A stretch of 15,461 nucleotides of DNA, from the NCBI GenBank assembly GCA_900088475.1, contig FLMG01001065.1, positions 462 to 15,922 on the forward strand, given 5' to 3'. The DNA comes from Hyphochytrium catenoides (Eukaryota > Sar > Hyphochytriomycetes > Hyphochytriales > Hyphochytriaceae). The position numbers were made by a program, and so were the translations under genes. Below, in pieces: positions 8,871 through 15,461 of the stretch. The notes below the pieces were generated by a model. That model saw only the letters and a list, made by a program, of their open reading frames with translations, was not told where the DNA came from and did not search any database. Every line of letters begins with the position of its first letter. Position 1 is the stretch's first letter.

Positions 8871-8906
<36 letters not shown>
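8804..8906. repeat. GA minisatellite ending in a (GA)n tract
   Basis: Variants of the decamer GAGAGGAAAA repeat from about 8770 to 8875 and run into an uninterrupted (GA)n to 8906. This marks an abrupt boundary between GA-rich sequence and the ordinary-composition region that follows. Confidence 0.85.
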
Positions 8907-8911
<5 letters not shown>

Positions 8912-9680
8912 GATGTATCACACTCATATCGGTCACTGGTTGAATGACAGTATTATATTACTTAATTAGGGGAGTTACAGGCGCAGAGACCATGTCAGAA
9001 GACTCATTGCATTGAACAACAAGGATGGGCCTTCGGGCGTAACTGCTCCATCGCCTTCATAGCATGTGTGTGTGTATGTCCATACGATATCGCACCGAGG
9101 CCGAGACTACTTGTAAGTGGACTTATATGGCACGTACAACTACCAAATGCCAGTCATTTGTACTTACAATTGCTAGTGCCGGGTAAAACAGTACTTGTAC
9201 TTGTAGTAATCACCACACACACCTAGAACTACCGCGTACCTTAGAAGTTCTACCATCGTCTCTAGGTCTGCAACGAGGCTGGTCAATATATTCTCTGAAA
9301 AGCTCCGGCCAACCGCGAAGTGTCCGTACTAGTTAGTAGTGCATCTATTTTTAGAACGACGCGTGCGTAGGAGACTGTAAGATTTGGCAATCGGCTGATT
9401 TCACATACGTAAGGGCGGTTGGTGAAGGAGTGATAGTTCTCGAGATCGTAGAACGATTGGAAAGTCGTCCAGGCTACCCTACTGGCCATTTATAGAACTA
9501 AAACTTTCTCTAATAAAAGTATTGAATTTTGTTATACCCCTGTCTTTATACGAGTGCCCGCACATGCCTCTACAAGGTGCTTTCTTTGTACTACTGTTTT
9601 ACCACTTATTACCACTTTTATGTGGTAGTTCTACTCTTCATTGCATGGCTCTTGACTCTTCACCCGACAGCACGTAATTT
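8907..9680. other. Gene-poor interval of ordinary composition
   Basis: Few microsatellites and higher AT. No conserved domain, tRNA or rRNA was recognised. The only item of note is a 68-codon minus-strand ORF (9489-9283) beginning MASRVAWTTFQSFYDLENY, with a TATAAA directly upstream and an internal GTATGT that could be a donor. It has no known family and could be chance. Confidence 0.45.
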
Positions 9681-9948
9681 TGGTGTTGGTTCTCGGCACT
9701 TATGATACCGTGGGACTCTCACTATGTATATGGCTGTATTATGGATCAATGGGGCGCCTGACATTTGTTGTTGACTGCTGGCACCTAGTGCCAAGAACTC
9801 TGACTAAGATGGACGCCACAAAGCCTCATCTCTGTGGCAGTTTAGAGGCCTGTCAAAGCAAGAAAGGTACGACCGTAATCGTATCCGCTTCTCTTTCTGA
9901 AAATAGCGACAATGTGTTTTCCTGGCTCTCCATGCCCCTGTCGCGACC

Positions 9949-10014
9949 CCTTGGTCGCTTCTTCCTCCTCAACCTGATCTCCTCCACACTCATCATCAGT
10001 GAAGGAAGAATCAT
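9949..10014 (-). repeat. Dispersed repeat copy A (acidic motif), inverted relative to copy B
   Basis: A 66-bp segment matched by the reverse complement of 10827-10889, with one 3-bp indel and one substitution. Read on the minus strand it encodes DSSFTDDECGGDQVEEEEA within a longer frame (10081-9842) that also holds a Pro run and ITEEINYDSS. Read on the plus strand the same DNA is also open. Copies C and D are more diverged. Confidence 0.75.
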
Positions 10015-10826
10015 AATTGATCTCTTCAGTAATAACATGGGGAGAAGGAGGAGGAGGAGGAGGTGAATCATTATCAATCACAATGTCATCATCAGCAACT
10101 TCAAACGCCGCTTGTTATTTATAAGTAACAGGCCCCGCTGTCGTGTGGGCCCTTGGCCGCCTTTTCTTCTTCCGTCTTTAACCATTTGAAAATGATTGTT
10201 TCGAGAATGCCACCTTCTGCGCCCTTCCTTGCCGCCTTCCATGATTATACTCCCCTCTCTTCTTCTGCACTCTTTCCTGCTTCTTCTTCCTCCCTTGCTC
10301 CTGCCGCTGCTCCTGCTTCTGACAACACCCCCTTGGCTGCTGGCCGTGAACAGGATCAAGATTTCCTTCTTCCTCTCTCGCATTATTCGGTGGTGCGTCC
10401 TTCGGTCAATGATGCCCGGCGGGCCCGTGGTGGGGGCCGAGTGAGGTCCTAGCTTCCCTGCTCTTCTCTTCTCTTTGGCCTATTTGGCTCTTTCTCCATT
10501 CTCTTTTGTTGCTTCGTAGTACATATTTGCATCTCTTCATCTTCTTCAAAAAGTAGTCGATTATACACGCCTTACTAATTTCTGAAAATATCATTTTTGC
10601 TTTTGTACGGCCAGGCAAAGTTGCTGACCGCTAGAGGTCTTATTTGCCGGAGAAGCCGCCGTTCGTTACAACTCTCAGTCAGAGATTTCCAGATTGATGA
10701 CAGAGACTCTGGATTGATATTTAGAGCTTCAATAGATTGAGATTTCTGACGAATAAAGACCTTGAACTCGGAATCTAGCGGGGCTTGCACGAAGGGAACT
10801 AAGCGCAAGCTTACATGGTACAACGA

Positions 10827-10889
10827 ATGATTCTTCCTTTACTGATGATGAGTGTGGAGGAGATCAGGTTGAGGAGGAAGAGACCAAGG
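10827..10889 (+). repeat. Dispersed repeat copy B, inverted partner of copy A
   Basis: On the plus strand it reads DSSFTDDECGGDQVEEEETK, then stops soon after. It keeps only this 63-bp core of copy A, and flanking homology ends abruptly on both sides. It lies beside a TCTTCT-rich block at 10915-11010. Confidence 0.75.
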
Positions 10890-11099
10890 CATTGTAGCTT
10901 TCCTGGTTTCTTTTCTTCTTCCATTTTTTCTTCTTCTTCTTCTTCTTTTTCTCGATCCTCCTCTTCTTCTCCATCCTCTTCTTCTTCTGCTTTCTTCATC
11001 TTCTACTTCTTCTTTTACTCTTTAGCTAAAAAATCGTCTCCTCTTCATTTCTCTTCTCCTTCTTCTCCTTTTCCTCCTCCTCCTCCTTCTTCTGCTATA

Positions 11100-11260
11100 A
11101 AACCCCTCGTCTCGTCCCCAGCTTGATCTGCTCCGCGCTTATCATCAGTAAAGGAAGAAGCATTGTTGATCTCCTCAGTTAATAGTAAGGGGAGAAGAAG
11201 GAGGCGAAAGAGGTGAACCAGCAACCACAACGTCCTCATCATCAAGCTCGACCGCCGCGA
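11100..11260 (-). repeat. Dispersed repeat copy C, frameshifted
   Basis: On the minus strand an upstream part reads ELDDEDVVVAGSPLSPPSSP and, after a one-base insertion, the frame continues as TEEINNASSFTDDKRGADQA. Several differences from copy A fall at third positions of the minus-strand frame. The single-base shift shows this copy is not an intact gene. Confidence 0.6.
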
Positions 11261-11977
11261 GGCAAGCAAGAGAAGGTCTTTTATAAACGAGCGTGTTTTT
11301 ATAAAGGCCGTGGCTAGTAGACTACTCCTTAAGAAAGGAGATAGAAAATACTACGAGCAAGAAGAGGAACAAGAGAGAAAAGTAATGGGATAGAAAGAGA
11401 AAAAAGAGGAGAGAAGCATCAGGGAGCATCAAGGGCGGCCGATGATCAGGGAGGATCGACAGGAAGCGGCGGGTGCTGCGGCGACACCGAGGAAGCGGGG
11501 AATTCATCATCATCCTCACCAATAATGCGAGAGAGAAACATCATCATGCTTGATCCTCCTTCCGAAGGACAACATGAGGAGAGATTATAGAAGTAGAGGC
11601 CGCCGTATCTTTTTGAGGAGAAGGAGGAGAAGGAAGAAAAGAAAGAGGAAGAAGAAGAGAGCGGAGAAGAATTGAAAACAGGGAGAAACGGCGGCAGAAC
11701 GAACCAGCAGGGAAACAATCATTCGGGTCGCCTCCTCGTGCAACAGAGCCAGGGACCCGCTTGTCTGATCAGACGCTGTCTAAGGTACTGCACATCGCGT
11801 TGAGCTGTGACCTTTCGATCGGCTTTGGATGCGCAAATGGCTTGCAAAGGCCTCCGCCATTGGGACATTGGGACAAAGGCCGCCACACTGGCCGACCTTC
11901 CCTCCACCAAAAGACTCCCAAATCAGAGCAAAAAAGTCGATGCGGCGGTGGGCATTGCAAACAGCCAAGATAGTTCT

Positions 11978-12053
11978 TTTCTTAGCCTGATGAGAATATT
12001 ATCCAGACCGATCCGCTGCATAACGAAGGACATATTCTTATCAGGCTAAGAAA
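11978..12053 (+). ncRNA. 22-bp inverted repeat; pre-miRNA-sized hairpin candidate
   Basis: Arms 11978-11999 and 12032-12053 are inverted repeats with one mismatch. In a plus-strand transcript that mismatch is a G-U pair, giving a continuous 22-bp stem and a 32-nt loop. Size and geometry fit a microRNA precursor. A MITE remnant or target-site scar is equally possible. Nothing in the sequence shows transcription. Confidence 0.35.
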
Positions 12054-12070
12054 TGAGCTGAGCCTATAAT

Positions 12071-12134
12071 CACTGTTGTTGGCCCAGTCATTTTCACTCG
12101 ACGTCCATCTGGGCTCGCAATGATATCAACAGTG
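12071..12134. repeat. Nested short inverted repeats
   Basis: CACTGTTG (12071-12078) pairs perfectly with CAACAGTG (12127-12134). Inside it, GGCCCAG (12081-12087) pairs with CTGGGCT (12109-12115) with one G-U. It lies 17 bp beyond the 22-bp hairpin, so this spot is unusually rich in foldback potential. Confidence 0.5.
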
Positions 12135-12240
12135 AACGCGGAAGATAGGTGGTTATTCTACTCTCCACGCTTCTCTCCTCTGTACCGAGCCTCACTTCGG
12201 ATCTTTTACTTTAAGAAAGGTTGGACCTCGCTCTAGCTTG

Positions 12241-12420
12241 CATGATTGAGCGTGATGATGATGATGGTCTCGGCGCCACGGCGTCCTCTTCTTCTCCTCT
12301 TCCGTCTCCTATCATTATTGCGGAAGAGTTCAACTATGACTCGTCTTCTTTCGGTTGATAATGAATGATGGTGGCTGGAGGAGAACGTGGTGAAGAGGAG
12401 TCGAGGACTATGTGGTTCTT
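12241..12420 (+). repeat. Dispersed repeat copy D, stop-interrupted
   Basis: On the plus strand ATG 12241 opens MIERDDDDGLGATASSSSPL, then PSPIIIAEEFNYDSSSFG and a stop. This matches copy A (PSPHVITEEINYDSS) up to the stop; downstream nucleotide similarity continues out of frame. I read it as a decayed copy. Confidence 0.55.
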
Positions 12421-12589
12421 GTCTCTTCTTCCTCCTTCTTCTTCGTCTTTTGCTTCTTCTTAGCGATCTTCTAGTCGTGCCTGTAATAAGAGATCCTGCC
12501 AACGCGGATAGAGAGAAGCAGACCGTCGCCTTCATTGGGCATAGCAGCCGTTGGCCGGATCTCCTTCGCCTCCTCTCCTGTGAGATTCT

Positions 12590-12905
12590 CCCTCGACTGA
12601 TTCGCGGTTCTATATCTATGCTTCTAGTGATGGTGACGTCCTTGTTCTGCTCTTATTGCAGACGAGGCGGCGGGTCCACCGACGTTTAGTCTCTTTCTCT
12701 CTAATGCTGATGAGCCTACGACCGGTAACTCTTCTTAGCACTGGCAGCAGCATCTTCCAAAATCTCTCGGGCCGTTCAGCGGTGCTGCTGCACATGAGGT
12801 CCCAGTCTATCATCTCCATCATCAGTGGTACGATGCTGCCAATGCTTGGCAGACTCAAGAATAAAATGTTTGAAGAAGGTAAAAGCATGAAGAAGAGGGA
12901 GGAGA
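12590..12905 (+). pseudogene. Possible decayed coding fragment
   Basis: One plus-strand frame after the acceptor-like TCTTATTGCAG reads ADEAAGPPTFSLFLSNADEP, then TTGNSS and a TAG. It then continues HWQQHLPKSLGPFSGAAAHE and VPVYHLHHQWYDAANAWQTQ before a TAA. The residue mix looks protein-like and free of repeats, but the in-frame TAG and the stops upstream argue for a relic. No family is recognised and overlapping frames are also open. Confidence 0.25.
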
Positions 12906-12909
12906 AAAC

Positions 12910-13507
12910 TTAGAGAGTGGCGAGGGTACCAATGGATAGAGAAGAGAAGGAGCTAAAAAGGGAGACATAAATAAGAGAGTGGAATGAGAAGCTAAAGAAG
13001 GAAGGAAAAAGTTTATTAACTAAAAAACAATGAGAGCCGAAAAGAGAGAGAAGAGAGAAAGAGAATAGAGACAACAAGAGAGAGAGAAAGACGAAGAGAG
13101 AGAGAGACACACGAAGAAAGGTAAATAACGAATAACTATGGGAAGAGAAGGGAGAAGAAGGATAGAGAGAGAAGAGAGAGAGGGGAATAAAAGAGGTAGA
13201 AAGAAGAGAGAGAGAGACTAAGTGGAGAGATAAGGCGTATATATGGGAAGGGAAGGACTCCAGGGTAGTGGTATCACTTTTTGGTTTCTTTTATCTCTTC
13301 TTTTCTTTCTGTCAGAACCGCTACTGCAGCTCTCCAACAATGTAATCAGCTACTTCATTCGTTGCATGGAAAGCACATAACGTCACTGGAGCCTCTTTCG
13401 GGAATTTCACGAAGAGAGAGAGAGAGAGAGAGAGAAAAAAAGAGAGATAGAGAGGGAAAAGGAGAGCCTCCTGAAAATGGAAAGGGAAAGGACAGAGTAT
13501 CTTGTTA
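12910..13507. other. GA-rich interval with one short coding-like frame
   Basis: 12910-13250 is mostly GA/GAA on the plus strand with no gene. At 13420-13321 the minus strand reads FVKFPKEAPVTLCAFHATNE, then VADYIVGELQ and a stop, a repeat-free and protein-like stretch. The plus strand there is also open (TATAALQQCNQLLHSLHGKH). I could not decide between strands or identify either. Confidence 0.35.
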
Positions 13508-13618
13508 TCATCCCTCCTCGGGAAAAAGAGAGTCGTATCCTCCTGTGTCATCTCGACCATCTCCTCCACTAGTAAGAACCGTCTCCTTCTCTTTGTTTCT
13601 CCCTCTTGTTTTTCTCTC
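13508..13618 (-). pseudogene. Displaced C-terminal coding remnant of rhodopsin copy 2
   Basis: Downstream of the copy 2 stop, in another frame, the minus strand reads ETVLTSGGDGRDDTGGYDSL and then FPEEG and a stop. The C-terminus of copy 1 ends VLGGETLKIGEGYDSPLS. The shared VL, Gly-Gly and GlyTyrAspSer just before the stop suggest homology, and that a frameshift in GA-rich DNA cut this end off copy 2. Confidence 0.4.
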
Positions 13619-13638
13619 TCAACTTCTTCTCTCTTCTT

Positions 13639-13984
13639 TTATTCTCCCTCTTGGTAGTCAGATTCTCCCCCTCTCTCTCTCGCCTTATGAGGGGAATATC
13701 GAGAACGCTGCATTCCTTCACCAATCAGCCCGTTTTCTCCAAGTCTTTCTCTTTCTACGTCTCTCTCGCCGTTTTCTTCTCCAATATCTCTCCTCCTATG
13801 CCCTCCTCTCCCTTCCCTTGTAGGAGAAGGGGAGGATCGGCAAGAGAGAGAGTGATTGACTGAGGAGGAAGAATGAGAGAGAGAGCGGCGGTGTCGTCTC
13901 TCTCTTGCCTCCTCTCCTCGTAGTGTCCCCGCCCCTATTGCGTCTTGTTCCTGATGTTGTGAGCTCTCAGATGCTCTCGCGCGC

Positions 13985-14029
<45 letters not shown>

Positions 14030-15461
14030 GTCAGATAAAGGAAGAGAAAAAGGAGTGCAATGGAGAGAGAGACCGATAGACAAAGGGACAGACAACTGAG
14101 ATAGACGAAGGGAGAGAGAGCGAGAGAGAGGAGAAGAGACTTGGGAATATTAGGACTATAAAGACAAGCGAGGCACAAAGCCTTGCAGGGTGACACACAT
14201 CCATATGAAAAAGGTAGGAACGAGGAGAGAGAGAGAGGGAGCGACAGGGAGAGAAGGAGAGAGAGAGAGAAGGGGAGAGACAAGGGGAGAGAAAAGAGGA
14301 AAGAGAGAGAGACAGAAAGAGGGTCACACCTGTCTAGAAGAAGCTCTTCTAAGTGCAGACGAACAATCCGAAGGGACAGAGGGCACAGCAGGAGTATTTC
14401 CGGACAGCGCAATGGCAGCTGATCCTTCTTTCCCTTCCATGTCTCTCTCTCTTCCAACTCTTTCTCCTCCTTTGTCCTTTTGCGAAGGAGAAGAAGGAGG
14501 AGGAGAGAGTGCTGAAGAAGCTGGCAAATCGGAAGGTCTGTCTCCTGCTTTCCCCTGCTGTTTACGATGGCGAAGAGAAAGAGACTGTCTCGAGTAAGAG
14601 AGAGACACAGGTTTGGGAGAGGGAAGAGCGTTGTTTCCTAGGTCAATCCTTGAGGTTTCTGCCAGCGCCTCGGAGAGAAGCTTTTGGATCCACTGAAGCT
14701 TGATGTTGGCGTTGTAGACTACAGGTAAAGGAGGAGAGGAACAGAGAGAGAAAGAGAGAGAGAGAATAGTGAGAGAAATGCGGAAAAAGAAAAAACAAGA
14801 AGAGACAGACAGAGAGCTTGCAAGAGATCATGAGTAAAGGAGGAGTCAGTAAGCCCAGAAAGAAAGAAAGGATGGAAGGTTAAGAGAAAGGAGAGAGAGA
14901 GAGAGAGAGTTGCTAGCTCTTGATGAAGAAAGGGAAGGAGAGAAAGAGAGGCGACGCAGGAGGAGGTCAAAGCAGAAAAGCAGAAAAGAGAGAACAAGGA
15001 GAGGATCTAAAGAGAAGTCAAAAGACCCAGAAAAGGATAGAGAAGCTTGAGAGAGAGACGTCATCTTTTTTCTCTCCCGACAGAAAAACCAACTTACCAG
15101 CCAACGGATCCGTGTCACCAGGAGGAGGAGGCATCACTGAAGAAGAAGAAGGTTTAACGCCATAGGCGCTCTCGATGTCCAAGGACAAGGTTTCTGGCTC
15201 ATTGAGAGGCAGACCTTGGACTTCTGTGTGTTCCTCGAGCTCCAGGCGGAAGACGGTCATGAGGATGCCAAAGATAGATTTGCAGGTGAGGTCCAGGAAG
15301 GCGTGGATGATGTAGAAGGCTTGTTGGCTGATGTGCCCGGTGCCCAGCCAGGAGAAGATAAACAGGATAGGGAACATCGGCCAGAAGCCGAAGAAGATCT
15401 TCCCCAAAAAAGCGGGAGGAGGGAGGGAGAGAGACACAGACGGGCAAGGAGGAGAGAGAGA
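13639..15461 (-). CDS. Microbial-type rhodopsin copy 2, 5' part outside the window
   Basis: Exons (minus): 15398-15098, 14718-14330, 13983-13639, equivalent to exons 2-4 of copy 1 with identical phases. Exon 2 encodes helix 6 (IFFGFWPMFPILFIFSW) and helix 7 with the retinal lysine in FLDLTCKSIFG. Over the first 68 residues of this exon 57 match copy 1 (84%), including the post-helix EEHTEVQGLPL. Exon 2 is eight codons longer, with a Ser run and PPPPG. Exon 3 keeps NIKLQWIQKLLSEALAETS and ends ALRRASSRQ. Exon 4 starts Arg-Ala-Arg, keeps RRHRRSLSHSSSS, and stops at 13641-13639, earlier than copy 1. Helices 1-5, including helix 3, lie beyond position 15461, so its counterion and gate residues are unknown. 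The last bases of the window belong to intron 1. Confidence 0.88.
13984..14329 (-). other. Intron 3 of rhodopsin copy 2
   Basis: Minus-strand donor CTAGACAG|GTGTGA and acceptor CTCTCTCTTTTAG|CGCGCG. The long (AG)19 at 13989-14026 on the plus strand is the polypyrimidine tract of this acceptor. Phase 0. Confidence 0.8.
13989..14026 (+). repeat. (AG)19 microsatellite next to a splice acceptor
   Basis: Uninterrupted run. On the minus strand it forms the CT tract just before the TTTTAG acceptor of rhodopsin copy 2 exon 4. Confidence 0.95.
14719..15097 (-). other. Intron 2 of rhodopsin copy 2
   Basis: Minus-strand donor TTGGCTG|GTAAGTTGG and acceptor TTTACCTGTAG|TCTAC, phase 1 as in copy 1, but almost twice as long because of GA/CT expansion. 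Confidence 0.85.

Larger units (their letters stand above)
10000..11970. other. Interval of degenerate repeats and unassignable ORFs
   Basis: Apart from the dispersed repeat copies I find no gene here. Two overlapping minus-strand frames at 10823-10575 and 10618-10406 look somewhat coding (for example EFKVFIRQKSQSIEALNINP and KMIFSEISKACIIDYFLKKM) and could be one frameshifted remnant. TCTTCC-rich DNA at 10240-10330 and 10905-11095 produces Ser/Leu frames. At 11760-11970 three frames are open at once, a composition effect. Confidence 0.4.

Noticed and set aside
9680-10066. Plus-strand 128-codon ORF ending in poly-Arg
   Set aside because: Half of it is the antisense reading of repeat copy A and the Arg run is a GGA repeat. 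Repeat copies do keep this frame partly open, so it is recorded only as an ambiguity.
11719-12049. Overlapping ORFs of 60-80 codons on both strands
   Set aside because: Several frames are open simultaneously, none has a recognisable motif or splice logic, and codon pattern does not favour one frame.
1-15461. CRISPR array, rRNA or tRNA genes
   Set aside because: No spaced direct repeats with unique spacers, no recognisable tRNA B-box or cloverleaf, and no rRNA landmarks were seen. The short GGGCCTTCGGGC near 9027 is only a small palindrome.

Overview
This is nuclear DNA from an intron-bearing, non-animal eukaryote, most likely an alga or other protist. Three gene families support this. One is a type-I (microbial) rhodopsin, a family absent from animals and land plants. 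One is a seven-helix receptor-like protein fused to an RGS domain. One is a polypeptide GalNAc-transferase (GT27), known from animals, apicomplexans and their photosynthetic relatives. Introns are GT-AG, and TAA, TAG and TGA all end inferred proteins. The window is saturated with (CT)n/(GA)n. From memory of the style of predicted proteins I would guess a chromerid such as Chromera velia, but nothing here proves it.

Layout. 1-170 (+): one exon of a GT27 GalNAc-transferase. 170-1718: microsatellite-rich, no gene I can defend. 1719-4832 (+): a three-exon 7TM-RGS gene. 4833-5389: short intergenic stretch between convergent genes. 5390-7907 (-): a complete four-exon rhodopsin gene encoding about 550 residues, half of them a long charged C-terminal tail. 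7908-8066: divergent promoter region. 8067-8378 (+): possible small secreted protein. 8380-8906: GA-rich DNA with a 166-bp tandem duplication. 8907-12910: a low-microsatellite region with no confident gene, holding degenerate, partly inverted copies of one motif and a 22-bp hairpin. 12910-13507: GA/CT-rich. 13639-15461 (-): exons 2-4 of a second rhodopsin gene, whose exon 1 lies beyond the right edge.

Exon phases agree at every junction proposed for the RGS gene and both rhodopsins, so the models are more than a string of ORFs. The two rhodopsins are a tandem duplication in the same orientation. They share exon structure, splice phases and tail motifs, including an Arg-Arg-Ala-Ser site at the end of exon 3. 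The bacteriorhodopsin Arg82 position is Trp, the Thr90 position is Cys, and the proton-release glutamates are missing, so this is not an ordinary proton pump.

How the genes work together is inference. A 7TM-RGS regulator lies tail to tail with light-receptor genes whose tails look phosphorylatable. This may be a photosignalling neighbourhood, but eukaryotic neighbours are often unrelated. A second theme is that CT/GA microsatellites fill introns with pyrimidines on the sense strand and also run into exons, producing Ser-Leu and Arg-Glu stretches inside folded domains.
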